Shown here: piece by piece, positions 27,508 to 36,068 of the stretch
Layout of the letters: every line of letters begins with the position of its first letter
Position numbering within the stretch: the first letter of the stretch is position 1
NCBI RefSeq assembly: GCF_000383875.1
Contig: NZ_KB912913.1
Location: 62,001-126,000, forward strand
Reading direction: 5' to 3'
From: Caldibacillus debilis DSM 16016
GTDB lineage: Bacteria; Bacillota; Bacilli; Bacillales; Caldibacillaceae
Length of the DNA: 64,000 bases
Program-made: the position numbers and the translations under genes
Notes under the pieces: generated by a model
The model's database searches: none
What the model was told of the DNA's origin: nothing
The model's input: only the letters and a program-made list of their open reading frames with translations

Positions 27508-28323
27508 ATGATTGAGATGCTCAAGCCGGAAGTAACCGGAACGGAGAGGGAGGGGAAGAAGGAAGAAGGCGCTGTTGCCATCGAGGCGAAAAACCTGTCC
27601 GTCTTTTACGGCGAACACCAGGCGATCAAAAGGGTGTCGATGAAGTTTCCGAAACATCGGGTCACGGCCCTTATCGGGCCTTCCGGCTGCGGAAAATCCA
27701 CCTTTCTCCGTTCGCTGAACCGGATGAACGACGAAATTCCCGGATGCCGTGTGGAAGGGCAAATCTTTTTCCAAGGCATGGATATTAACTCGCCGAAAGT
27801 GAATGTTTTTGAAGTCCGGAAAAAGATCGGAATGGTTTTTCAAAGGCCGAATCCCTTCGCCAAATCCATTTTTGAAAATGTCGCCTTCGGTCCGAAAAAC
27901 CACGGGGAAAAGGATAAGGAAAAGCTGGAATACATCGTGGAGACGAGCTTGAAAAAAGCCGCCCTTTGGGAGGAGGTGAAGGACCGCCTCCACACATCCG
28001 CCCTCGCCTTGTCGGGCGGCCAGCAGCAACGGCTTTGCATCGCCCGGGCATTGGCGATGAATCCGAACGTCTTGCTTCTCGACGAACCGGCTTCCGCTTT
28101 GGATCCGGTTTCCACCGGCAAGATCGAAGAACTGATTACGGAGTTTAAAAAGGATTATACGGTGATCATCGTCACCCACAACATGCAGCAGGCCGCTCGC
28201 ATCTCCGATTACACCGCGTTTTTCTATATGGGGGAACTGGTCGAAGCCGGAGAAACGCGGCAGATTTTTACCAACCCGAAACAGCAGAAAACGGAAGATT
28301 ATATATCGGGCAATTTCGGCTGA
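27508..28323 (+). CDS. pstB: Phosphate ABC transporter ATPase PstB, first copy
   Basis: The 271-residue ATPase has Walker [10 protein letters not shown], the signature LSGGQQQRL and Walker [13 protein letters not shown], with the PstB-typical QRPNPF segment after the Q-loop. It has an N-terminal extension of about 20 residues compared with the second copy. Two PstB copies in tandem also occur in B. subtilis (pstBA and pstBB). Confidence 0.95.
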   Translation: MIEMLKPEVTGTEREGKKEEGAVAIEAKNLSVFYGEHQAIKRVSMKFPKHRVTALIGPSGCGKSTFLRSLNRMNDEIPGCRVEGQIFFQGMDINSPKVNVFEVRKKIGMVFQRPNPFAKSIFENVAFGPKNHGEKDKEKLEYIVETSLKKAALWEEVKDRLHTSALALSGGQQQRLCIARALAMNPNVLLLDEPASALDPVSTGKIEELITEFKKDYTVIIVTHNMQQAARISDYTAFFYMGELVEAGETRQIFTNPKQQKTEDYISGNFG

Positions 28324-28365
28324 TTTGCCCGGACGAAAATATCCGGAAAAGGAAGGGAAAGGTGC

Positions 28366-29154
28366 GTGCAAACCGTTACCGTCGAAAAGCAGCTGGAAAA
28401 AAGGAATGCCGTTGAAACGAAGGATTTGAACGTGTATTACGGATCCTTCCACGCCTTGAAAAACGTCCGCTTGTCCATCAAGGAAAAAGCCGTTACGGCG
28501 CTGATCGGCCCGTCGGGCTGCGGAAAGTCCACCTTCTTGCGGACGATCAACCGGATGAACGACATGATCCCCAATTTCCGGGTGGAGGGAAAAGTGCTTG
28601 TCAAAAACAAAGATGTCTATGCCCCGGACACGGATGTGGTGGAATTGCGCAAAAACGTGGGGATGGTCTTTCAGCGCCCGAACCCTTTTCCCATGTCCAT
28701 CTACGATAACGTCGCCTACGGTCCGCGCATCCACGGTATAAAAAAGAAACAGGATCTGGATATCATTGTCGAACGAAGCTTAAAATATGCGGCCCTGTGG
28801 GATGAGGTGAAAGACCGTCTTCACAAGTCGGCGCTGGGACTGTCCGGCGGCCAGCAGCAGCGGCTCGTCATCGCCCGCGTGCTGGCGGTGGAACCGGAAG
28901 TGATCCTGATGGATGAGCCGGCCTCCGCCCTCGACCCGATATCCACCGCCAAGATCGAGCAGCTGATTTTGGAATTGAAGGAAAAATACACGATCATCAT
29001 CGTCACCCACAATATGCAACAGGCCGCCCGCGTCTCCGACGACACCGCCTTTTTCCTGAACGGGGAAGTCGTCGAGTTCGCCGGGACAAAGGATATGTTT
29101 ACCAGACCGAAAAATCCGCAGACGGAAAGCTATATTTCCGGGCGGTTCGGATGA
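28366..29154 (+). CDS. pstB: Phosphate ABC transporter ATPase PstB, second copy
   Basis: The 262-residue ATPase has Walker [10 protein letters not shown], signature LSGGQQQRL and Walker [13 protein letters not shown]. It is clearly a paralogue of the preceding gene. The start is GTG 28366 with an AAGGAAGGG ribosome-binding site. It could form a heterodimer with the first copy or replace it. Confidence 0.94.
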   Translation: MQTVTVEKQLEKRNAVETKDLNVYYGSFHALKNVRLSIKEKAVTALIGPSGCGKSTFLRTINRMNDMIPNFRVEGKVLVKNKDVYAPDTDVVELRKNVGMVFQRPNPFPMSIYDNVAYGPRIHGIKKKQDLDIIVERSLKYAALWDEVKDRLHKSALGLSGGQQQRLVIARVLAVEPEVILMDEPASALDPISTAKIEQLILELKEKYTIIIVTHNMQQAARVSDDTAFFLNGEVVEFAGTKDMFTRPKNPQTESYISGRFG

Positions 29155-29190
29155 ACGTTTCAGGATCCAAAAGGAAAGGGGTTAATCATT

Positions 29191-29844
29191 TTGGCCAGAC
29201 CCGTCTTCGAAGAGAGATTGGAGGACTTGAATAAAACGTTATTGAACATGGGATTCCTGGTGCAGGAGGCGATCTATAAAGCGGTAAAATCGCTGACGGA
29301 TAAAAATACGAGGCTTGCCCAGGAAGTGCTTCAAGACGATGAAAAAATCAACGCCTTGGAAGTGGAAATCGAGAAGAAATGTTTTGAATTGATCGCTTTG
29401 CAGCAGCCGGTCGGCAAAGATTTGCGCCGGATTGCCACCATGCTGAAAGTCTCGACGGATCTGGAACGGATGGGGGATCACGCGGTCAGCATTTCGAAAA
29501 CGACCATCCGCCTGGAAAAGGAACAGTACGCCAAACCGCTGATCGACATCCCGAAAATGGCGGACATCGTGAAAGAAATGGTGCAGGAAGTATTGGAAGC
29601 CTTCGTGAATCAGGACCAGGAAAAGGCCGTGCAGGTTTCCAAGAAGGACGATCAAATCGACGAACTGTTCGGGAATATATTTATGGAAGTGTCGGAATTG
29701 ATGCAAAAGAATCCCGAGATGATCCGGCAAGGTCCCTATTTTCTCCTCGTCGCCCAAAATTTGGAACGGATCGGGGATTATGTGACGAACATGTGCGAAT
29801 GGATCGTTTACTTGCAGACGGCCAAACTCGTGGATTTGAACTAG
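29191..29844 (+). CDS. phoU: Phosphate-transport regulator PhoU
   Basis: The 217-residue helical protein consists of two related three-helix bundles with the metal-binding motifs LERMGDHAVSI and LERIGDYVTNM. PhoU connects Pst transporter activity with signalling to the Pho kinase in many bacteria. B. subtilis lacks phoU in its pst operon, so its presence here may change how PhoR is controlled. The start is TTG with AAAGGGG upstream. It is the last gene of the operon. Confidence 0.94.
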   Translation: MARPVFEERLEDLNKTLLNMGFLVQEAIYKAVKSLTDKNTRLAQEVLQDDEKINALEVEIEKKCFELIALQQPVGKDLRRIATMLKVSTDLERMGDHAVSISKTTIRLEKEQYAKPLIDIPKMADIVKEMVQEVLEAFVNQDQEKAVQVSKKDDQIDELFGNIFMEVSELMQKNPEMIRQGPYFLLVAQNLERIGDYVTNMCEWIVYLQTAKLVDLN

Positions 29845-29854
29845 CGGAAAGAAA

Positions 29855-29878
29855 GCAGGGCTGCCCCCTGCTTTTTTT
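29855..29878 (+). terminator. Intrinsic terminator of the pst-phoU operon
   Basis: GCAGGG (29855-29860) pairs with CCCTGC (29866-29871) and seven T follow. Confidence 0.9.
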
Positions 29879-30340
29879 CTGTCCGGAAGAAGGACTAAAA
29901 GAGCCGTCCATCTTCCCGAAGACCGGTATTTCTCGGAAATTCGTGCTCAACGCGGAAGAAATGGTCGGCAAGAAAATGAATGCCGCCATCCCGGAAAAAA
30001 TCGCTCAACCCGTTTGAAAACTGTCGATCCGCACCGAGACGGTTTGAAAAAAATGACGGCCCTTCGGGCTTTTTTTAATAAGGATCTGCCGCCCTCCCAT
30101 AGGCCCGGAGAACGGCTTTCCCTCAAAAAGCGCCCCAGGAATCATCAGGCGGCCATTCCGGCCAACAAAATCCAATGGGCCGGGTGACCGGATCAGGCCG
30201 CCTGTTCAAAGGAATCATATTTCCGTTTCCCAATGATGGAAGCTCCGCAAAAAGAACCTTCGGTTATTAGTCCGGCCCCCCGGCTCCCTTTTTCAAAGGT
30301 ATTCGGGATTTCCGGCGGTGTTTCCCGCTGCCTTTCCGGG
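29879..30340. other. Gene-free stretch with a small second terminator
   Basis: No complete gene is seen. A short open stretch ending at 30017 reads like protein (KFVLNAEEMVGKKMNAAIPEKI) and could be a gene remnant. GCCC/GGGC at 30059-30069 with seven T is a further plus-strand terminator. Confidence 0.5.
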
Positions 30341-31822
30341 TTAGATCAGACCTTCGCGGATCGCCTTCGCCACCGCCTCCGTCCGGTTTTTCACGTTCAT
30401 TTTCTGCATGATGGCGGAAACGTAGTCGCGGACCGTATATTCGCTCAAATTCAATTGGACGGCCGCTTCGAAGGTGGACAACCCCTCGGCCAAAAGCTTC
30501 AGGACCTCAATCTCCCTCGGCGAAAAATGCCTCTTTGCCTTTAACGAAATTTCATCCGAATATTTGGCCAAAATCTCGCCGGCGCTTTGGCCGAATTTGA
30601 TCAGCGCATAGACGGTGTTTTGGTCGACGGTGAAGGGTTTGTTCGGTCCCTGGTCGAGGATGGCCGCTCCCAAAAGCTGGCTTTTGGCACTTAAATAGAT
30701 CGGGGCGAGGACGACCGTTTTCAATTGGAAACGGCGGACGTAGCGGTCGGGAAATACCCCCTTTACGTCGGCGATATAAAGGGGCTGGATATATTTTAAT
30801 TTCTTCCTGTAATTGTTTAAAAGTTTTAAGCGGTTATGGACGAGGGGCAGATTTTGAATATCTTCCGTGATGCCGCGAATCGCTTCCGTATCCAGATGCC
30901 ATCCGTAAAGGCCGGCGCCGATCTGTTCGTCGCTGGAATAGGAAAAGATCGCGCACCGTTCGAAGGGCAATAATTCGACAAATCCTCCCGCGATATTTTC
31001 CAGGGCTTCCGTCAGGGAACGGGATCCGATGATTTTTTCGTTGAAAAGAATGACGGCATCTTTCCATTCCTGGGATTCCTTCGTCAGCTGAACGATTTTT
31101 TTGCTGTCTTTGAACATTTGCAGCGAAAACAGGATGAAAGGGAGGATGCGGGATGCGTCTTCCTTCGGCAGGGAGATCAGCAGGGTGCAGTCGTCATGGG
31201 GCACGGGGATCAGGGTGTATTGATCCTTTTCGTTATGATGGAAACGCCGGAGCAGGGTCTCGGAAATGCCGAAAATTGTATCCGCTTCCAAAAAATTTGT
31301 CGATGCGGCGACGGCAGGGTCTTTCGCGAAGATTTTTTCAACGGCGAACCGCTCCCCTTTTTTCCCGATGACGGCGATCGCTTCGATCGGAAGCAGGGTG
31401 GAGGCGACCATGTAGTCCAGGAAGGACTCCAGCGAATGGTTTTGCTGAAATTGCTGCAGGAAGCCTTCTTCATTGATTTTGGAAAACAAATAATGGATGG
31501 CCATATAGTCGTGGTCCGATTGCCGGGCATGCTCCTGGATGACGTTGTGAACCGTATCTTCGAGGAAGGTGACAAAGAAAGGATTGGCGTTCAATGGCCG
31601 GCTTTTGACGTGAAGCTGGGGTTTTTCTTTCTTCCAATGAAACAAACAGTGGGACAAAAAGGCGACGGTTTCTTCCAGCGCTTCCCATTTTTTTGTTCGT
31701 TTTCCCTTGAATTCGGTCAATATCTTTTGCCATTCGCGGAGGATCTCCGCTTCATATTTTTGGATCGTTTCCAGACCCTTTTGATAAACGGCGTTCATTT
31801 GTTCGTTAAGCGTAAAAGGCAT
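30341..31822 (-). CDS. LuxR-type transcriptional regulator with GAF-like domain
   Basis: The 493-residue cytoplasmic regulator has a long helical N-terminal region (about 1-250). A GAF-like sensor domain follows (about 260-410, FVELLPFERCAIFSYSSD to PIYLSAKSQLLGAAIL), then a C-terminal LuxR/NarL helix-turn-helix (about 425-490, FSPREIEVLKLLAEGLSTFEAAVQLNLSEYTVRDYVS). No receiver domain is present, so it should respond to a ligand or another protein. It diverges from the surface-protein block. ATG 31822 is chosen because GAGGAGGGG lies 11 bases upstream. A dyad at 32047 is a candidate binding site. Confidence 0.88.
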   Translation of the reverse strand: MPFTLNEQMNAVYQKGLETIQKYEAEILREWQKILTEFKGKRTKKWEALEETVAFLSHCLFHWKKEKPQLHVKSRPLNANPFFVTFLEDTVHNVIQEHARQSDHDYMAIHYLFSKINEEGFLQQFQQNHSLESFLDYMVASTLLPIEAIAVIGKKGERFAVEKIFAKDPAVAASTNFLEADTIFGISETLLRRFHHNEKDQYTLIPVPHDDCTLLISLPKEDASRILPFILFSLQMFKDSKKIVQLTKESQEWKDAVILFNEKIIGSRSLTEALENIAGGFVELLPFERCAIFSYSSDEQIGAGLYGWHLDTEAIRGITEDIQNLPLVHNRLKLLNNYRKKLKYIQPLYIADVKGVFPDRYVRRFQLKTVVLAPIYLSAKSQLLGAAILDQGPNKPFTVDQNTVYALIKFGQSAGEILAKYSDEISLKAKRHFSPREIEVLKLLAEGLSTFEAAVQLNLSEYTVRDYVSAIMQKMNVKNRTEAVAKAIREGLI

Positions 31823-32046
31823 GGATCCGCTCACCCCTCCTCATCCTTTTTCGGCCCTCCATTCCGGCGCGAAAAAAGCCGGTTTCCTTTCCCCGGAAAA
31901 GTTCTCCGCATTTCCGGCAACCATAATTATATCAATATTTAATAAAATTTCAATAAATAAAAAGAACAATAATTCATTATAATATTCCAATATTCAGAAA
32001 ACAGAACCCCGTACGTTTGTCGGATGGATTCGTGAATAGGTACACT

Positions 32047-32066
32047 ATTCCTATTTTTATAGGAAT
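32047..32066. promoter_or_regulatory. 20-bp dyad, candidate LuxR-type operator
   Basis: ATTCCTAT (32047-32054) and ATAGGAAT (32059-32066) form a perfect dyad with a four-base centre. Its core is repeated almost exactly at 35931. The size suits a LuxR/NarL-type regulator, and the regulator gene is the divergent neighbour. Confidence 0.55.
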
Positions 32067-32150
32067 TGGTAATATACAGATATCTTTTTAAACTTATAAA
32101 TGAACCGGTAAAAATGGATACGCTTTCAAAAAATTCTGCCCGGAGGTGAC

Positions 32151-32252
32151 ATGGAAAGAGGAGGTCCATCTATTCGCAACTCTGTTTTAAAAAATTTAAA
32201 GGAGGGATTATTATTCGTGAGTTCATTCGCAAAACTGCGATCATTTTGTTAG
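32151..32252 (+). CDS. Possible 33-codon leader ORF overlapping the surface-protein start
   Basis: ATG 32151 follows an excellent GGAGGTGAC ribosome-binding site and opens a 33-codon frame ending in TAG at 32250-32252. That is 39 bases inside the next gene in a different phase. The peptide resembles no family. It could be a coupling leader, or the relic of a start region. Confidence 0.35.
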   Translation: MERGGPSIRNSVLKNLKEGLLFVSSFAKLRSFC

Positions 32253-34351
32253 TAATTCCCCTTTTGTTGTTGTTTATGAACAAAGGTTACGAAGTTCATG
32301 CAGTAAAACAATCGACGTCAGTCCCTTATGTATGTATTTCAAATGTGCCTTTTATAGGGGAAATGAAGTTAAATATGCAGGTCAAAGTTACTGCTACTCT
32401 CCCAGATTTTGTGACTCCAGGAGCAGAATTCGCTTTGGAAGATTCTTTTTCGGAAGTTACATTTGGTAAAGATGAAGTTCCCTTATTAAATCTCGCTGTA
32501 AACCCTATTAAGGGTGAAGTACAAAAATTTCACTTAGAACTCGAAAATGCAACGAGCACAGATGGAAAAAATTTTGTTAATGTTGCGGAAGGTGGATTGA
32601 CCATCCCTGAAACCCCTTTTGCTTCGACCGATCCATCGGTTTCTTTCCGTGTTCCTGCTGATGGGGGAATTGACGTCAATTTGAAAGCAGGTAATGAAAC
32701 CGGTTCAATTATTATTAAAGCAGGAGAAATCGAAACATTATTAAATGGAAATTTGTTTGGAAATATTCACGCAACGTGTAATCCTGGGATTTATAATAAG
32801 GACACTGATGAAATAGAAGAAGTGGATGCAACGTTAAACGTCATCCCGATTCAAGAACCGACACCTGCAGACACCACGCCGCCCGTAATCACGCTGAAAG
32901 GGGATAATCCGCTGTATCTCAACGTGGGCGATGAGTTCGTCGATCCGGGCGCCACGGCCACGGACGATGTGGACGGGGACTTGACGGAACAGATCGTCGT
33001 CACCGGCAGCGTGGATACATCGAAGCCGGGCGAGTACATCTTGACTTACACGGTCTCCGATTCGGCGGGCAACGAGGCCACCGAAACAAGGACGGTCATC
33101 GTCAGGGAAGCCCAGGAACCGGACACCACGCCTCCCGTAATCACGCTGAAAGGGGATAATCCGCTGTATCTCAACGTGGGCGATGAATTCGTCGACCCGG
33201 GCGCCACGGCCACGGACGATGTGGACGGGGACTTGACGGAACAGATCGTCGTCACCGGCAGCGTGGATACATCGAAGCCGGGCGAATACACCCTGACCTA
33301 CACGGTCTCCGATTCGGCGGGCAACGAGGCCACCGCAACAAGGACGGTCATCGTCAGGGAAGCCCAGGAACCGGACACCACGCCGCCCGTAATCACCCTG
33401 AAAGGGGATAATCCGCTGTATCTCAACGTGGGCGATGAGTTCGTCGATCCGGGCGCCACGGCCACGGACGATGTGGACGGGGACTTGACGGAACAGATCG
33501 TCGTCACCGGCAGCGTGGACACGTCGAAGCCGGGCGAGTACATCTTGACTTACACGGTCTCCGATTCGGCGGGCAATACGGCCTCCGTCACCCGGACGGT
33601 GATCGTCCAGGAAAAGGAAGAAGAGCAACCGCCTGCCGGGGGAAGCTGGTATTACGGGGAAGGGGCCCCGGATGAAGACTTGGGCAGCACGGGCGACCTA
33701 TATTTGGACATCGCGAGCGGTGATGTGTATGTGAAGCAGGAAAACGGCTGGGTCCTTGCCTTCAACATGATCGGCGGCGACGGTTCGAAGATCTTCACCG
33801 GCACTGGCGCCCCCGCGGCCGAATTGGGCAAAGCCGGCGATTACTATCTCGATACGTCCGCCTACGATCTTTATCTGAAGGACGAATCGGGATGGAAACT
33901 GATCGGCAATCTCAAAGGGGCAAAGGGCGATGACGGCACCTCATGGCATGTCGGAGAAGGGAAACCCGACAGCTCCCTGGGACGCCCGGGAGATTTCTAT
34001 ATTGATGCGAAAACCGGCGATTTGTATATCAAAGATTCCGAGAACGGCTGGGTCTTCCTTCTCAGCCTGAAAGGATCGGACGAACCGGGCGGCGGCAATC
34101 CGGGCGATGACGAACCGCAAGGCGGAAATGACGATGAGCAAAATAACGGCGGCCCGTCCAATGGCAATGCCGGAAACAACGGCAGCGGCGGGAACGATAA
34201 CGGCGGAGCGGATAACGGTGAAAACCAAGGCGGATCCGGGAATCCGTTGCCCGATACCGCAACGAAGGAACCGTTGCTCCTGTCCTTAGGGTTGCTGCTT
34301 ACCCTGCTGGGCGGAGCCGGATGGCTGCTCCGAAGAAGGGTTTTCCAGTAA
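32213..34351 (+). CDS. LPXTG-type cell-wall protein with DUF5011-like repeats
   Basis: An exported protein of about 712 residues: signal peptide (REFIRKTAIILLVIPLLLLF), an N-terminal domain of about 190 residues resembling actinobacterial DUF6801 (YVCISNVPFIGEMKL to ATCNPGIYN, two Cys), three near-identical 84-residue DUF5011-like Ig repeats, three modules of the pattern GxGxPxxxxGxxGDxYxDxxxxDxYxK with GW, a Gly/Asn-rich wall spacer, and an LPDTA sorting signal with hydrophobic segment and RRR tail. No ATG, GTG or TTG suits the signal peptide; ATT at 32213 lies six bases after AAAGGAGGG. The first 640 bases are far more AT-rich than the rest. Confidence 0.85.
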   Translation: MREFIRKTAIILLVIPLLLLFMNKGYEVHAVKQSTSVPYVCISNVPFIGEMKLNMQVKVTATLPDFVTPGAEFALEDSFSEVTFGKDEVPLLNLAVNPIKGEVQKFHLELENATSTDGKNFVNVAEGGLTIPETPFASTDPSVSFRVPADGGIDVNLKAGNETGSIIIKAGEIETLLNGNLFGNIHATCNPGIYNKDTDEIEEVDATLNVIPIQEPTPADTTPPVITLKGDNPLYLNVGDEFVDPGATATDDVDGDLTEQIVVTGSVDTSKPGEYILTYTVSDSAGNEATETRTVIVREAQEPDTTPPVITLKGDNPLYLNVGDEFVDPGATATDDVDGDLTEQIVVTGSVDTSKPGEYTLTYTVSDSAGNEATATRTVIVREAQEPDTTPPVITLKGDNPLYLNVGDEFVDPGATATDDVDGDLTEQIVVTGSVDTSKPGEYILTYTVSDSAGNTASVTRTVIVQEKEEEQPPAGGSWYYGEGAPDEDLGSTGDLYLDIASGDVYVKQENGWVLAFNMIGGDGSKIFTGTGAPAAELGKAGDYYLDTSAYDLYLKDESGWKLIGNLKGAKGDDGTSWHVGEGKPDSSLGRPGDFYIDAKTGDLYIKDSENGWVFLLSLKGSDEPGGGNPGDDEPQGGNDDEQNNGGPSNGNAGNNGSGGNDNGGADNGENQGGSGNPLPDTATKEPLLLSLGLLLTLLGGAGWLLRRRVFQ
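32870..33625 (+). repeat. Three tandem 252-bp repeats
   Basis: Units begin at 32870, 33122 and 33374 and each encodes one 84-residue Ig-like domain starting DTTPPVITLKGDNPLY. They differ at only a few positions, which points to recent duplication or ongoing homogenisation. Confidence 0.92.
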
Positions 34352-34410
34352 ACGCTTCCGTTCCGCGCAATGCCCGTTAAGACGGGATTTGCGGAAAAAG
34401 GGAATTTCAA

Positions 34411-34456
34411 ATGGGAGGGACTCCTTTCACCGGGAGCCTTCTCCATTTTTCTTTTT
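34411..34456 (+). terminator. Likely terminator between the two anchored proteins
   Basis: ATGGGAGGGACTCC (34411-34424) pairs with the stretch ending in CTCCAT (34445) with several G-U pairs, followed by an interrupted T tract. Confidence 0.6.
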
Positions 34457-34481
34457 AAAAAAAATTACAGGGGGGATCGGT

Positions 34482-35924
34482 ATGGTTCGTTTCCATAAAA
34501 AATTGATCCGTTTCCTCAGCCTTTTCCTCATTTTGTTCCTGCTTTCCCCGCAGCATCATCTTAAGCCGGCGGCGGCCGGCAAAAACCCCGTTTACTATGT
34601 CGCCCTGGGCGATTCTTTGGCGGCGGGTTACCAAAATGACGGAACGAAAACGGGAAAGGGCTATCCCTATTTTATCCAGAAAGGGTTGGCGGAAAAGGGT
34701 TATTCCGTCGAATTGGTCAATGCCGGCGTGGGAGGGTACACCACGGATGATGTCCTTCAGCAACTGATGCAGGATGCCGGCGGAATCCTGGGAAGCATAC
34801 AACAGGCGGATTTCATTACGATCGACGCCGGCGCCAACGACCTGTTAAAGGCGATCGACGTTACGAAGATCAACCCGAATGATCCGGAGCAATTGCAGCA
34901 GGCGATGAATGCCGCCTTGGCGGTCCTTCAGCGGGTGGAAAGCAACATGAAAACCATTTTGGCGAAATTGAAAGAACGGAATCAAACGGCGGACATTTAT
35001 GTCATGGGCTATTACAATGCCCTTCCCTATTTGGAAAATATGCAATCATTGGTCGTCCCGATCATCCAGCTGCTGAATCAAAAAATCGAAAACGCCGCCG
35101 GCGAATATGGCGCGGCCTTCATTCCCACCTTCGACCTGTTCGCGGGACGATATCCGGAATATTTGCCGAATCCGAACGACATCCATCCGAACGAAGCGGG
35201 ATACCAGGCGATCGCCGCCCGTTTCCTGGAAAGGATTTGGCCGAATCTTCCCCCCGCGGAAAAGGTCCCGGTTTGGTTTTCCGGCGAAGGGACCCCCGCT
35301 CCCGGCCTTGGCGAAGAAAACGACCGCTATCTGGACACCGGGGCGCTCGATGTTTATGCAAAGACGGGCGATGGCTGGGTGAAGACCGGCAATTTGAAGG
35401 AGCAGGGGAACGGGGCGTTGCTGAAAGGGAAAGGGGAACCGGCCAAGGAGGAAGGAAAAATCGGCGATTTCTACTTCGATGAGGCTTCCCAAACCCTGTA
35501 TGTAAAAGCCGATGAAGAAGTTTGGCTCAAACTCCCCGATCTCCGCCATATGCCCGGCGGTGTTCCCGGTCCCGGCGATGGGGACGGGGGAGACGGGGAC
35601 GATCAGAATCCGGGCGATACGGATCCGGGAAAGGACGGGAACAACGGACAGGATGACGGGCGGGGTAATGCCGGAAGACCGGACGGCGGACAGGATCAAA
35701 ATCCGGCGGATCCGAACGGGCCCAATCCGCACGGCGGCCAAGGGCATGAAGATGCGGGAGACGCCGGCGGGGGCGCGCAACAGGACGCCCAGCCCTCCGA
35801 CGACACGGGGAAGACCCTTCCCGATACGGGAACGGCCGATCCCGGACGGGCGCTGATCGGCCTTCTGTTCATGGCCGCGGGGCTCGCGTTCTTCTTGGCG
35901 GGAAGAAAAATCCCGTCCCCGTAA
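34482..35924 (+). CDS. Cell-wall-anchored SGNH/GDSL hydrolase
   Basis: The 480-residue protein has a signal peptide (about 1-33) and an SGNH esterase/lipase domain (about 38-258). The catalytic Ser is in ALGDSLAAGY, the oxyanion Gly in GVGGYTTDD, Asn in DAGANDL, and the Asp-His pair in NDIHPNEAGY. Two modules of the GEGTPxxGLGxENDRYLD type follow, shared with the previous protein, then a Gly/Asp/Asn-rich spacer and an LPDTG sorting signal. It probably de-esterifies a surface glycan or lipid. The start is ATG 34482 behind GGGGGG. Confidence 0.92.
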   Translation: MVRFHKKLIRFLSLFLILFLLSPQHHLKPAAAGKNPVYYVALGDSLAAGYQNDGTKTGKGYPYFIQKGLAEKGYSVELVNAGVGGYTTDDVLQQLMQDAGGILGSIQQADFITIDAGANDLLKAIDVTKINPNDPEQLQQAMNAALAVLQRVESNMKTILAKLKERNQTADIYVMGYYNALPYLENMQSLVVPIIQLLNQKIENAAGEYGAAFIPTFDLFAGRYPEYLPNPNDIHPNEAGYQAIAARFLERIWPNLPPAEKVPVWFSGEGTPAPGLGEENDRYLDTGALDVYAKTGDGWVKTGNLKEQGNGALLKGKGEPAKEEGKIGDFYFDEASQTLYVKADEEVWLKLPDLRHMPGGVPGPGDGDGGDGDDQNPGDTDPGKDGNNGQDDGRGNAGRPDGGQDQNPADPNGPNPHGGQGHEDAGDAGGGAQQDAQPSDDTGKTLPDTGTADPGRALIGLLFMAAGLAFFLAGRKIPSP

Positions 35925-35930
35925 AAATCC

Positions 35931-35974
35931 CCTATTTTTGTAGGATAGGTTTTTCGGTGTTTTTTCTTTAGAAT
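35931..35974 (+). promoter_or_regulatory. Second copy of the 15-bp dyad with a possible -10 element
   Basis: CCTATTTTTGTAGGA (35931-35945) differs at one base from 32050-32064. TAGAAT (35969-35974) may be the -10 element, which would place the dyad at activator distance. Confidence 0.5.
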
Positions 35975-36068
35975 AAATAGAGGAATATAAAAATTTTCAA
36001 TCTTTTGGAAATATCGCCGCCGAACAAGAAGCTGCACAGGCCCGTACCTGGGGAAAGGGGGGAAGGGA

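Noticed and set aside
32870-33625. CRISPR or satellite array
   Set aside because: The 252-base period is a multiple of three, in frame, and encodes an Ig-like domain in each unit.
32834-33628. Long open frame on the minus strand across the DUF5011-like repeats
   Set aside because: It is the repetitive shadow of the plus-strand repeats, rich in Arg/Asp/His, with no ribosome-binding site.
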